Shown: piece by piece, positions 23,617 to 31,290 of the stretch
Position numbering within the stretch: the stretch's first letter is position 1
How the letters are laid out: each line of letters begins with the position of its first letter
Source: JBIOXB01 sp050732395
GTDB lineage: Bacteria > Zhuqueibacterota > Zhuqueibacteria > Zhuqueibacterales > Zhuqueibacteraceae
Direction: 5' to 3'
Assembly: GCA_050732395.1 (NCBI GenBank)
Contig: JBOHQX010000399.1
Location: 1-64,000 of the forward strand
Length of the DNA stretch: 64,000 nucleotides
The notes under the pieces: generated by a model
Database searches by the model: none
Told to the model about the DNA's origin: nothing
What the model saw: only the letters and a program-made list of their open reading frames with translations
Position numbers and translations under genes: made by a program

Positions 23617-24651
23617 ATGAAATACCTTGAATTCTGCAACACGCTCAAGAGCGGCGCTTTGCGGTTGGTGTACTATTTCAGCGGGGAAGAAGCCGGCTTG
23701 ATCGACGAAGGCGTGAATCTCCTGCTGGAAAAGCTGGTTACGGCGGACACGCGCGACTTCAATTACGATGTATGCTATGCGGGCGAAGTCAGCGCCAGAC
23801 GCATAGTGGACATCGCCGCGAGTTATCCCATGATGGCCGCACACCGCACTGTGCTGGTGCGCGACCTGCAGAAAATGCCCGCGGGCGAGCTGAATTTGCT
23901 CGCCAATTACGCCCAAAAGCCGTGCCCGACGACGTATTTGATTCTCATCCAACGAGAAAAGGCTTCCGGCAAGAAGGCGCTCGACGCCTTGCAACGCGCC
24001 AGCGTCTTTGTCGAGTGTAAGCCGCTCTATGACAATCAAGTCGTGCCCTGGATTCAGGGTTATCTCCTGCGGCGAGGAAGGGAAATCGCGCCAGAAGCGG
24101 CGCAATGGCTCGCGACGGAAGTCGGCAACTCGATTCATGCCTTGCGGAGCGAGCTGGAAAAGATCTTCATCTTTACCGGTGATCAAAGCCGCCTGGCTCT
24201 CGAGCAGGTGCAAGAGGTGGCGGGTGTGCGGCGCGAGTTTTCCGTGTTTTCTCTGCAGGATGCCGTGGGCGACATGAATCTCGTGCAAGCGCTGCGTATT
24301 ACCGAGCACTTGATTACCAATGCCAACAGTGGAGCAATTATCAGCACCATGGCGAGATATTTCAGCCATCTTTACCTAGCAAAAGCATTACCGCGCCGGC
24401 AGGATCTTGCACAATTGGCAGAAAAGACCGGCGTGCACACCTTTTTCGCCGAACGGCTACAAAGGGCCGCGCGCCAGTATGATCAAGCGGCAATTTTGAA
24501 CGCATTCGAAGTTTTGCATCACGCTGATTATTTGGCCAAAAGCCAAAGTGTTTCACAGAATCTTTTGATGCGATTGGTGATGATTGCGATCATTAAGAAG
24601 CTGCCTGCGCGCTACTTGCCATTCCCGCGGCAAACCGCGCCGCAGAATTGA
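23617..24651 (+). CDS. holA: DNA polymerase III subunit delta
   Basis: 344 residues. HolA is the clamp-loader subunit that opens the beta clamp. The N-terminal region (LRLVYYFSGEEAGLIDEGVN, about 16-35, where family members have YLLxGEExxLxxE) is followed by the ATPase-like but non-catalytic domain (MMAAHRTVLVRDLQKM; LILIQREKASGKKALDAL) and the helical collar domain with EVGNSIHALRSELEKI and VFSLQDAVGDMNLVQALRI. Sequence conservation in this family is low, yet order and length fit. It has its own promoter. Sigma and anti-sigma genes follow on the same strand. Confidence 0.9.
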   Translation: MKYLEFCNTLKSGALRLVYYFSGEEAGLIDEGVNLLLEKLVTADTRDFNYDVCYAGEVSARRIVDIAASYPMMAAHRTVLVRDLQKMPAGELNLLANYAQKPCPTTYLILIQREKASGKKALDALQRASVFVECKPLYDNQVVPWIQGYLLRRGREIAPEAAQWLATEVGNSIHALRSELEKIFIFTGDQSRLALEQVQEVAGVRREFSVFSLQDAVGDMNLVQALRITEHLITNANSGAIISTMARYFSHLYLAKALPRRQDLAQLAEKTGVHTFFAERLQRAARQYDQAAILNAFEVLHHADYLAKSQSVSQNLLMRLVMIAIIKKLPARYLPFPRQTAPQN

Positions 24652-24716
24652 TCGCGCTTTGACGCCTTGCGTCTTTCGACGAGGAACGTCACCGATCCCT
24701 CGAGGGAAGGAAGTGA

Positions 24717-25325
24717 ATGGAGGACAACCAAAAGAAAGATTTGGAGCTACTGTCCGATGAAGACCTGATTGAACGCTTTCAGCAAGGCAATACCAATGCC
24801 TATGAATTGATCGTCAAACGATACAAAAACCAGTTGCTGAACTTTGTGTATCGTTTTTTGAGCAATCAGGAAGAGGCAGAAGACGTGGTACAGGAGACGT
24901 TTTTGAGGGTTTTTCGGAATCGTTTTGCCTATACCAGGGTGGCCAAATTTTCAACCTGGATTTATACCATAGCCGGTAACCTGGCGCGTACCGAGTTGCG
25001 CCGGCGCAAAAGGAGACGTTTGTTCTCCCTTACAGATATGGGTATAGAAGACCGCGATTATGAGATTGCGGATGACGTTTTGAACCCGGAGACCCAGGCC
25101 AACAGCACGTTGCAGGAAGAAATCATCCAGCGTGAGATCAGCAAGCTCTCACCCAAGTTCCGGGAAGTGATTATTTTGCGTGATGTGCAGGAACTTTCAT
25201 ATGAAGAGATTAGTAAGATTATTCGGGTTCCGATTGGAACAGTGAAGTCGCGCGTCAATCGTGCCCGTCTCCGCTTACAGAACCGCCTGAAAAGTCTTTT
25301 GGAAAAAAATAAACCCAAGCAGTAA
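24717..25325 (+). CDS. ECF (RpoE-type) RNA polymerase sigma factor
   Basis: 202 residues of the sigma-70 extracytoplasmic-function group. Region 2 (about 17-85) shows DLIERFQQGNTNAYELIVKR, the EEAEDVVQETFLRVF box contacting the polymerase and FSTWIYTIAGNLARTELRRR for -10 recognition. Region 4 (about 138-190) shows LSPKFREVIILRDVQELSYEE and ISKIIRVPIGTVKSRVNRAR, a helix-turn-helix. The linker LFSLTDMGIEDRDYEIADDV is acidic. A zinc-finger anti-sigma factor and a pseudo-HtrA gene follow, so activity is probably released by envelope stress. The ribosome site GGAAGGAAG precedes the ATG. Strong assignment; regulon unknown. Confidence 0.95.
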   Translation: MEDNQKKDLELLSDEDLIERFQQGNTNAYELIVKRYKNQLLNFVYRFLSNQEEAEDVVQETFLRVFRNRFAYTRVAKFSTWIYTIAGNLARTELRRRKRRRLFSLTDMGIEDRDYEIADDVLNPETQANSTLQEEIIQREISKLSPKFREVIILRDVQELSYEEISKIIRVPIGTVKSRVNRARLRLQNRLKSLLEKNKPKQ

Positions 25326-25381
25326 AGCCGGCTTTTACACGAGGAGCTTCAAGAAGAAACTCGCTACAACGAAGGTTACAC

Positions 25382-25978
25382 ATGAATGCCTGTAAAAGGT
25401 TCTCCGAGTTATTCTCGGACTACGCCGAGAACACCATGCTGCCCGAGCAGCGGCACGCCGTGGAAGTGCACCTATCTGTTTGCGCCGATTGTCAAGCCGC
25501 TATCGCCCGCCTGCAACACCTGCGCAGCACATTGAGCCAATTGACCAAATTACAAACGCCGCCTGATTTTGAGGCGATTCTTCGCGCGCGCATGCGTCGT
25601 GAAAGCAAACGTACGGCCGCCCCGGGCCTGCGCCTGACGATGGCGCCCATGCCGCGCTTCGCCGTTTTTGCTCTGGTCGCTATGCTCGTGTTTTTTTCTG
25701 TGAATCTGGTATTGCGACAACAATCCGGTGCTGAGTTCGAAGGCGCCGGGATTTCCAGCTACCAACTGCTGCAATCGCCGCTGTCCCGCACCACCTCCTC
25801 CGTAATTCCCTTGACCGCACAAATCCTTTACACGTTGGATAAATTCTCTCCCAAGCAATGGCCACTGCCCAGGCAGAGAAAAGGCGCACGTAGCTCCTCC
25901 GCGGATTCCTTATCGGTCAATCCCGACGAGCTGCCGCATGGGCCGCAAAACAGCCGCGCTGCTCTTTTTTCCCTCTAA
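25382..25978 (+). CDS. Membrane-bound zinc-finger anti-sigma factor
   Basis: 198 residues. The N-terminal ZAS/zf-HC2 domain carries Cys4, then HLSVCADC (the HxxxCxxC motif), which binds zinc and wraps the sigma factor. A single transmembrane helix follows (FAVFALVAMLVFFSVNLVL, about 92-110) with a periplasmic tail rich in Ser and Gln of about 85 residues. Order and spacing after the ECF sigma gene (56 bases) are the standard anti-sigma arrangement. The periplasmic tail is the likely sensing part. No site-1 protease gene is present apart from the degenerate HtrA-like protein downstream. Confidence 0.88.
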   Translation: MNACKRFSELFSDYAENTMLPEQRHAVEVHLSVCADCQAAIARLQHLRSTLSQLTKLQTPPDFEAILRARMRRESKRTAAPGLRLTMAPMPRFAVFALVAMLVFFSVNLVLRQQSGAEFEGAGISSYQLLQSPLSRTTSSVIPLTAQILYTLDKFSPKQWPLPRQRKGARSSSADSLSVNPDELPHGPQNSRAALFSL

Positions 25979-25994
25979 AGGCGATGATTGAAAA

Positions 25995-27272
25995 GTGAGG
26001 TCAGCAACTTTGAAAAGACAATGGCGCCGCGTAACGGCGACGGTTGGACGACAAGCGCCGAGTTCCAGCCGGCAGTGGCCGTGCCTTTCCGTGGGTGCGT
26101 GGTTGATCTTATCTATCCACATCTTGCAAGCCCAACCTTTGCTTTCGGCATTGGAGCAGGAAATATCAGGCGTGGTCAAGCTTGCCAAGCCGACGGTGGT
26201 AACAGTCATCAATATCACCAAAGCCGCGGCCGGAAAGCCGGGCGGAGGGTTGTTCGAATTTTTCCGCGACCGGCAGACCGCCGAGAATAAGGTCAAGGTA
26301 GGGACCGGGTTGATTATCAGCAGTGACGGTTTCATTGTGACGAAAGAATCCGTGATTCGTAATGCGGAGCGCATCGAGCTGTCGCTGGATGACGGGTCTC
26401 TTTATCCCGCCGAATGGGTGATGCAAGATTCTGCGCGCGGTATCGCGTTGCTCAAAATTCTCGGCCATGGTTTGCCGAATGCCACGATTGGCATGAAAAA
26501 CGACATCAGTGCCGGCTCCTGGATAACTGTCATCGGCAACTCTTTGGGTGTGCCGCACGCCGTTTCCGTCGGCGTGATCAGCGCCGTCCAGCCGGACGGC
26601 ATGATGCAAATATCCGCCAATGTCGATCCCGGCAGCAACGGTTCGCCGGTGTTCAATGTGAAAGCGGAAGCCATCGGTATCGTGGCCGGCCGCATTAGCG
26701 TCACTGAAAAAGAAAATGAACACGAGCATTACTTCGGCAGTACGGCGCTCGTTTACAGTTTGGCGGAATTGATGCCTTTCATACAGGACGCCATCCGAAG
26801 CTACTACAGCAAAGTCGGCTGGATCGGCGTGACGGTGCTGGCTGATTCCTCCTCCGGCGGGCATCCGCGCGTGCTGAACCTGCATGAGCAGGGGCCTGGA
26901 CACCAGGCAGGGCTGCAGGTGGGCGACGTGATCACGCATTTCAACGACTACCCCGTGACTTCTTCCAATCGCTTGCGTGAATTGGTGATGGAAGTGCAGC
27001 CCGGCCAGGAGGCCCCGGTTAAAGTGTTGCGCGTGCATCAAGAGCTGGTACTGCGCGTGCGCGTGAGCCAAAAAACGCCGATTGCATTGCAAGAGCTGGC
27101 AGCGCATACGGAAATTGAATCGGCGTTCATGGCGCCTCCTCCAACCTCGCTGCCGAAAGGTGAGCCCGGCACCGATTCTTTGTGGCTGCAGCGCCGCCTG
27201 GATGCCTTAGAAAAAGAAATCCGGACGTTGCAATACTATTATCAACAGAATTTCTACAATAGAAAGAACTGA
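25995..27272 (+). CDS. HtrA/DegS-like PDZ protein with degenerate catalytic triad (pseudoprotease)
   Basis: 425 residues from a GTG at 25995. A membrane anchor or signal lies at about 31-47 (LSVGAWLILSIHILQAQ). Residues 55-265 follow the trypsin-like HtrA fold: VKVGTGLIISSDGFIVTKES, ALLKILGHGLP, ITVIGNSLGVPHAVSVGVIS, QISANVDPGSNGSPVFN. A PDZ domain follows (about 274-352; GVTVLADSSSGGHPRVLNLHE then AGLQVGDVITHFND). Aligning by eye with TNxHVV, TDLAVL and NPGNSGGPL, the triad His, Asp and Ser become Ser119, Gly149 and Asn215, so no protease activity is expected. The C-terminus ends in a coiled-coil (WLQRRLDALEKEIRTL). Placed after a sigma/anti-sigma pair, it may be a sensor or adaptor that binds peptides through PDZ. 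Confidence 0.8.
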   Translation: MRSATLKRQWRRVTATVGRQAPSSSRQWPCLSVGAWLILSIHILQAQPLLSALEQEISGVVKLAKPTVVTVINITKAAAGKPGGGLFEFFRDRQTAENKVKVGTGLIISSDGFIVTKESVIRNAERIELSLDDGSLYPAEWVMQDSARGIALLKILGHGLPNATIGMKNDISAGSWITVIGNSLGVPHAVSVGVISAVQPDGMMQISANVDPGSNGSPVFNVKAEAIGIVAGRISVTEKENEHEHYFGSTALVYSLAELMPFIQDAIRSYYSKVGWIGVTVLADSSSGGHPRVLNLHEQGPGHQAGLQVGDVITHFNDYPVTSSNRLRELVMEVQPGQEAPVKVLRVHQELVLRVRVSQKTPIALQELAAHTEIESAFMAPPPTSLPKGEPGTDSLWLQRRLDALEKEIRTLQYYYQQNFYNRKN

Positions 27273-27349
27273 TTTCTCACGGGCCTCTGCTGAATTCTTG
27301 GCCCGCTTCAAGTTGTTCAAAATCCTGCTGGGACCAACCAGGAGCCGCT

Positions 27350-27616
27350 GTGATTCTGGCACGAGTGATCGGCACCGTGTGGGCCACACGCAAAGACGAA
27401 AAAATGAACGGCTTGAAATTGCAGATCGTGCGGCCGGTCGATCTGAAATACAAAGATAAAGAGGGATTTTTTGTGGCAGTCGACGCCGTAGGTGCGGGCG
27501 TGGGTGAGATCGTATTGATCGTGCAGGGCAGCTCGGCGCGCCAAACCAAGCTGACGGAGAACAAGCCGGTCGACGCAACGATTATGGCTATTGTCGATAA
27601 GCTGGATGCTTCGTAA
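27350..27616 (+). CDS. EutN/CcmL-family bacterial microcompartment vertex protein, copy 1
   Basis: 88 residues from a GTG at 27350 with GGAG five bases upstream. The opening MILARVIGTVWATRKDEKMNG and the closing KPVDATIMAIVDKLDAS match EutN/CcmL/PduN, the pentameric OB-like protein that caps the vertices of carboxysome or metabolosome shells; the GxGxGE segment (VGAGVGEIV) is also conserved. A second copy lies 490 bases downstream, but no hexameric shell gene or cargo enzyme is visible in the window. The pair may therefore be an orphan, a remote part of a shell locus, or a repurposed family member. Confidence 0.88.
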   Translation: MILARVIGTVWATRKDEKMNGLKLQIVRPVDLKYKDKEGFFVAVDAVGAGVGEIVLIVQGSSARQTKLTENKPVDATIMAIVDKLDAS

Positions 27617-27692
27617 AAAACGGATGTTTTCGCTTCAAATAGTGGGTTCGCTCCCGCCATTCAGCCACAATTCTTGGGGCCCGCCAAATAGA

Positions 27693-27721
27693 TTGACAAT
27701 GCAGTAGCGAATTCCTATCTT
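27693..27721 (+). promoter_or_regulatory. Candidate promoter upstream of the Uma2 fragment and second vertex gene
   Basis: TTGACA (27693-27698), 17 bases, TATCTT (27716-27721). This is the closest match to the sigma-70 -35 consensus among the gaps I examined, and lies 43 bases before the ATG at 27765. Confidence 0.5.
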
Positions 27722-27764
27722 TACCCGACGATTTCAGTAGTTGAATTATCCAGTGACAAAAATC

Positions 27765-28085
27765 ATGACAACTATGCAAGCAGATCTATTAATCGCAGAG
27801 CCGTCGGTAACAGCTTCAGGGGACAAAGGCTTGATATTCAAGGAGGCCAATCGCCTGGCTCAGGGACAGCCTTTTGAATTGATTAATGGGAGGATGATGC
27901 TTAAAATGACGGATTACGAACATGCACGCACCCAATCATTACTCAATATAGAGTTGGGCCATTACTTCAAGACGAATCCCCTCGGCCAGGTGTTGCCGGA
28001 GCTGACGCATCGTTTTTGGCCCGAAAACCAGCGTGAATCTCACCAGCCTGACTTATCTGTGATTTTTAAAGCATCGCCATATTAA
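27765..28085 (+). pseudogene. Uma2-family (DUF820) endonuclease-like gene, truncated
   Basis: 106 residues from ATG 27765 (TTG and GTG starts occur slightly upstream). The opening segments RLAQGQPFELINGRMMLKMT, ARTQSLLNIELGHYFKT and QPDLSVIF correspond to the first half of Uma2 (restriction-endonuclease-fold) proteins: FELINGxLxxM, then PDLSVI as the PDxxV catalytic aspartate site. The usual length is about 190, but the frame stops at 28085 right after the PDLSV strand, so the downstream catalytic residues are missing. It interrupts two microcompartment vertex genes. Uma2 genes are frequent, mobile and often decayed, so this is read as a truncated remnant that may still be transcribed. Confidence 0.6.
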
Positions 28086-28103
28086 CCAACTCTATCACCT
28101 CGC

Positions 28104-28370
28104 ATGTTTCTCGCGCGCGTCATCGGCACCCTGTGGGCCACTTGTAAGGATGAAAGCCTGGAGGGAACCAAAATGCAAATCATCCAGCCGCTCGATCGTT
28201 TCTCCAAACCCAAAGGCACTCCTCTGATCGCCATCGATACCGTGGGTGCTGGGCCGGGAGAAACGGTGTTTTACATCACTGCGCGTGAGGCCACCATTCC
28301 TTTGCGCCACGGCCTTTCCCCGGTCGACGCATCCATTGTCGGCATTGTAGATGCCATCGAAAATTATTGA
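28104..28370 (+). CDS. EutN/CcmL-family bacterial microcompartment vertex protein, copy 2
   Basis: 88 residues, same length as copy 1 at 27350. It opens MFLARVIGTLWATCKDESLEG and closes SPVDASIVGIVDAIE, with VGAGPGETV in the middle, so the two copies clearly share ancestry but differ at many positions. As with copy 1 this is the pentameric shell-vertex family. It is followed eight bases later by rdgB. The frame is intact. A different-fold origin is unlikely because the GTVWATxKDE and PVDAxIxxIVD motifs are specific. Confidence 0.88.
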   Translation: MFLARVIGTLWATCKDESLEGTKMQIIQPLDRFSKPKGTPLIAIDTVGAGPGETVFYITAREATIPLRHGLSPVDASIVGIVDAIENY

Positions 28371-28377
28371 GAATTCC

Positions 28378-28986
28378 ATGTCTGTTGAGCGGCTTCGACT
28401 GGTATTGGCAACGCGCAATCGCAACAAAGTTCTGGAGATTCAGGCGGCATTGGCAGAATCGGCGGTGCAAATTCTATCGCTCGAGGCTTTTCCGGAAGCA
28501 TCCGAAGTGGTTGAAGATCGTGAAACGCTGGAGGGCAACGCCGGCAAGAAGGCGCTGATCATCCATCAGCACACCGGCCTCGCCGCGATGGCTGATGACA
28601 CCGGTTTGTTCGTCGAGGCTTTAGACGGCGCCCCCGGTGTGCGCAGCAGTCGCTATGCCGGCGAAAGAGTCAGTTATCAAGAAAATCTTAACAAGCTATT
28701 GTTTGAAATGCGGAGCGTGCCGCTGGAGAAACGTGGTGCCCGATTCGTGACGGTGGTTGCCCTTGCGCAAAATGGCCGCGTGCACCTGGTGCGCGGCGAA
28801 TGTACCGGCAGCATTGCTTTCGCGCCGCGTGGCGAAGGCCGGTTTGGATACGATCCGGTGTTCATCGTCGCCGGCCAGAATCGAACCTACGCGGAAATGC
28901 CATTGTCCGAGAAAAATCTGATCAGCCATCGTGGCCGCGCTCTGGCGGAATTCAAGAAATTATTGACACAGCTTGGGTTGGTTTAG
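28378..28986 (+). CDS. rdgB: XTP/dITP (RdgB/HAM1) pyrophosphatase
   Basis: 202 residues from the ATG at 28378. The enzyme removes non-canonical purine triphosphates such as dITP and XTP, preventing their incorporation in DNA. Signatures: LVLATRNRNKVLEIQAAL (substrate-binding TxNxxK), MADDTGLFVEALDGAPGVRS (catalytic DDSG/DDTG), RYAGE, FGYDPVFIVAGQNRTYAEMP and SHRGRALAEF. All are present and in order. An in-frame ATG at 28351 lies inside the upstream gene and is not used. Length is standard. Confidence 0.96.
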   Translation: MSVERLRLVLATRNRNKVLEIQAALAESAVQILSLEAFPEASEVVEDRETLEGNAGKKALIIHQHTGLAAMADDTGLFVEALDGAPGVRSSRYAGERVSYQENLNKLLFEMRSVPLEKRGARFVTVVALAQNGRVHLVRGECTGSIAFAPRGEGRFGYDPVFIVAGQNRTYAEMPLSEKNLISHRGRALAEFKKLLTQLGLV

Positions 28987-29003
28987 CTCGAGGAGAAAGA
29001 CCG

Positions 29004-30575
29004 ATGTCGAGAACACGCGCGAAATTGTGTAAGTTTAGCCGTCCGAAGGCAACACTTCTCTCACGAAAATGGAACTGCCACGCGAGAGCGGGTTCCTATT
29101 CTGCGGGCGATTTTTTTCGTTCAGCTCTGATCTCGAGGGGTTTGACTTGTGCCGCGGGATTGCTATGGTGGAGTTGCAGCGAAAAAACTTCTCCCAATTT
29201 GACTGACCCTTTTCCGGATTTGCACGTGGTCAGCGTGGTCCCGGTAGATAACACGACCAACGTACCCGCCAATGCGAATATGGTGATCACCTTCAGCCAG
29301 CAGATGAACTTGGGCACGATCGGCATGGTGCTGGCGCCGGCGCCGGCGGATTTCTACACGAACTTGGAATTGAGTGATGACCGCCGGCAAGTGATTTCAC
29401 GCGCGACGCTTGCGCCAAACACGTCCTATTCTTTGGTAGTCTATTCGGCGGTGGATCGCTACGCCGATGTTTTGCGCGTGCCATATGTCAGCCGGTTCCA
29501 TACTGCGGCTGTCACGCCCACCGGCGGCGTCACCGGGAGCTCGGCCGCACCGTTCAATGCGCCGACGCAAAGCTTTGCCGGCTTGCTGCGCAAGTCGCTT
29601 CAAGCCGTTGCGGCATCCGATAATGCGGATCAAGAATTCAACGAGAATCTCGTCGCCGTATCCTCGATCAAAGATGCCGCCGGCGCTTATGAAATCGCCG
29701 CCATTGCTCCGGGCATATACTGGCCGTTTGCCGCGTTGGACGTAGATCGCAACGGCCGCCTCAGCCTGCAGAGTGGCGATCGTCTGCAAGGCTTCGACGC
29801 GAACGCTGATGGCCTCCCCGATAGCGTAACGATTGCCAGCGCAACGCTGAATGCGATTGCCTTGAATGCGCCGGTGGAATCATTTCGCGTGTTGAGCTAT
29901 CTGCCGGCAAATGGCGCTAGAAATTTGGGGCTGCAGAGCGAATTTCGCCTCGCCTTCAGTGCTCCTTTAGACACCAGCAAATTCGGCTTGTTCATTTCGC
30001 CTGAACCTGCAGGCTTTTCGAAAGCGAGTCTCACCTTGAGCGCCGACGCCAAAATCGTGTCCAGTACCCTCACTTTGCAGTCGAATACTTCCTATTCTGC
30101 GTTGCTTTTTGCGGCGAACAGCACGCGCGGCCAGATAATGCGCCTTCCTCTATTGATTCAGTTCACTTCGGCAAACGATTTTCCGCGAGCCGAGGTCAGC
30201 GGTCAGGTTGTTTTTGGATTGAGCCCCGACTCGACAAGACATACCTTGGTGGGCTTGTTGCGCCAGGATGTACCTACGCTGCTCAATCGCGTCATCGTTG
30301 GTCGTGAAAATGTCAACAAGGTGCTGAGCAGCGCTCTGCAAGCCATGACGTCCGTGGCTGATGAAGCCGGAAATTTTGCCATTACGTACGTTGCGGACGG
30401 CACGTACTGGCCGGTCGCGGCGAAGGATTTCAACGGCAACGGCTCGTTCGATCTGGGGACCGATCCTATCGGCATTTTTGACAACGACGGTGACGGGGTC
30501 GCGAGTGTGGGCGATAGCTTACAGGTGCGCAACGGCGTTTCGGTGACGGGCGTACAGATGACACGGCTGTTTTAA
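29004..30575 (+). CDS. Secreted lipoprotein-like protein with SbsA Ig-like domains
   Basis: 523 residues from the ATG at 29004, with AGGAGA seven bases upstream. A hydrophobic stretch LTCAAGLLWWSCSEKTSP (about 49-66) could be a signal with a lipobox-like cysteine, though the n-region is long. Two copies of the SbsA_Ig/Big_5 unit follow: VVPVDNTTNVPANANMVITF and LPANGARNLGLQSEFRLAFS, each with APxDTSKF- or QQMNLGT-like strands. Two acidic loops (DVDRNGRLSLQSGDR; DFNGNGSFDLGTDPIGIFDN) resemble calcium-binding dockerin/EF-type loops. No enzymatic motif. Likely a surface or periplasmic structural lipoprotein. Function unknown. Confidence 0.7.
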   Translation: MSRTRAKLCKFSRPKATLLSRKWNCHARAGSYSAGDFFRSALISRGLTCAAGLLWWSCSEKTSPNLTDPFPDLHVVSVVPVDNTTNVPANANMVITFSQQMNLGTIGMVLAPAPADFYTNLELSDDRRQVISRATLAPNTSYSLVVYSAVDRYADVLRVPYVSRFHTAAVTPTGGVTGSSAAPFNAPTQSFAGLLRKSLQAVAASDNADQEFNENLVAVSSIKDAAGAYEIAAIAPGIYWPFAALDVDRNGRLSLQSGDRLQGFDANADGLPDSVTIASATLNAIALNAPVESFRVLSYLPANGARNLGLQSEFRLAFSAPLDTSKFGLFISPEPAGFSKASLTLSADAKIVSSTLTLQSNTSYSALLFAANSTRGQIMRLPLLIQFTSANDFPRAEVSGQVVFGLSPDSTRHTLVGLLRQDVPTLLNRVIVGRENVNKVLSSALQAMTSVADEAGNFAITYVADGTYWPVAAKDFNGNGSFDLGTDPIGIFDNDGDGVASVGDSLQVRNGVSVTGVQMTRLF

Positions 30576-30591
30576 CTGCTTGAAATTCCGC

Positions 30592-30621
30592 TTGATTTTT
30601 ATCGCCTGAATGATTTATTTT
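30592..30621 (+). promoter_or_regulatory. Candidate promoter of the tRNA cluster
   Basis: TTGATT (30592-30597), 18 bases, TATTTT (30616-30621), 24 bases ahead of the first tRNA base. No protein gene follows immediately, so it probably serves tRNA-Pro and perhaps the whole cluster. Confidence 0.6.
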
Positions 30622-30645
30622 GATGAGTCTTGTGGAAATTGGATT

Positions 30646-30720
30646 CGGGGCATGGCGCAGTCCGGCTAGCGCGCCTGCTTTGGGAGCAGGAGGTCGCAGG
30701 TTCAATTCCTGCTGCCCCGA
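30646..30720 (+). tRNA. tRNA-Pro (anticodon TGG)
   Basis: Cloverleaf with 7-base-pair acceptor CGGGGCA/TGCCCCG, D-arm with GGCGCAG..., anticodon stem CCTGC/GCAGG around loop TTTGGGA (anticodon TGG), and T-arm GCAGGTTCAATTCCTGC. Discriminator A. The 3' CCA is not encoded. Confidence 0.97.
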
Positions 30721-30734
30721 CCCCCTCAGACTCG

Positions 30735-30838
30735 CATTATTGGATTGGTGGATTAATGGATTATTAGTGGTACGATGGATAGCTCGTAGCTCCATTGTTT
30801 TAGCAATCCAACAATCCAATAATCCATTCATCCAATTG
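30735..30838. repeat. Inverted degenerate octamer arrays between tRNA genes
   Basis: The 132-base spacer between tRNA-Pro and tRNA-Arg holds two facing arrays. The left one (about 30742-30765) has three octamers of the type NTGGATTA; the right one (about 30807-30838) has four of its complement, CAATCCAA and variants. They can pair, so the pre-tRNA transcript would contain a long imperfect stem between the two tRNAs. Different word and period (8, not 7) from the arrays beside protein genes. Confidence 0.7.
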
Positions 30839-30852
30839 TTCTGTCGGTGTTT

Positions 30853-30926
30853 GCGCCAGTAGCTCAAGCGGATAGAGCAACAGCCTTCTAAGCTGTGGGC
30901 TGGGGGTTCGATTCCCTCCTGGCGCA
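30853..30926 (+). tRNA. tRNA-Arg (anticodon TCT)
   Basis: Acceptor GCGCCAG/CTGGCGC, anticodon stem ACAGC/GCTGT with loop CTTCTAA (anticodon TCT), T-arm GGGGGTTCGATTCCCTC. Discriminator A; CCA not encoded. Confidence 0.97.
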
Positions 30927-30956
30927 CAGTGGGCTGAGCGCATGGGCGCGCCAAAC

Positions 30957-31030
30957 GGTGGGTGTAGCTCAGTTGGTAGAGCGCCAGATTGTGGTTCTGG
31001 TGGCCGCGGGTTCGAATCCCGTCACTCACC
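30957..31030 (+). tRNA. tRNA-His (anticodon GTG)
   Basis: Acceptor GTGGGTG/CACTCAC (one G-T pair), anticodon stem CCAGA/TCTGG with loop TTGTGGT (anticodon GTG), T-arm CGGGTTCGAATCCCG. The additional G at -1 (30957) and discriminator C (31030) are the tRNA-His identity pair. Confidence 0.97.
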
Positions 31031-31051
31031 CCCAAATTCAGCACGAAAGTT

Positions 31052-31123
31052 GTCCCCTTCGTCTAGTGGTTAGGACTCAGGATTTTCGATCCTGCAACAC
31101 GGGTTCGAATCCCGTAGGGGACG
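31052..31123 (+). tRNA. tRNA-Glu (anticodon TTC)
   Basis: Acceptor GTCCCCT/AGGGGAC, anticodon stem CAGGA/TCCTG with loop TTTTCGA (anticodon TTC), T-arm CGGGTTCGAATCCCG. Discriminator G; CCA not encoded. Last member of a four-tRNA cluster spaced 21-132 bases apart. Confidence 0.97.
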
Positions 31124-31290
31124 CCAACCTTCTCGCCGGCGTTCTATATCTCCTTTCCGACGCTGATTTAGCTTGACTAAGTCAGATTACCCCCGTGTTC
31201 GGATAATTCAAAGCAAAAGCAGAGGCAGAAAGTCGCGAATGGTTTTGCATGGAATGATCTCGACTTTCATCGAACGGCTGAATCGTGCAT

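Noticed and set aside
24652..24716. ECF autoregulated promoter (GGAAC box) before the sigma gene
   Set aside because: A GGAAC-like string exists, but there is no matching -10 at the usual spacing and it is only about 35 bases from the start codon.
25995..27272. Functional DegP/DegS protease
   Set aside because: By-eye alignment shows the catalytic His, Asp and Ser are all replaced.
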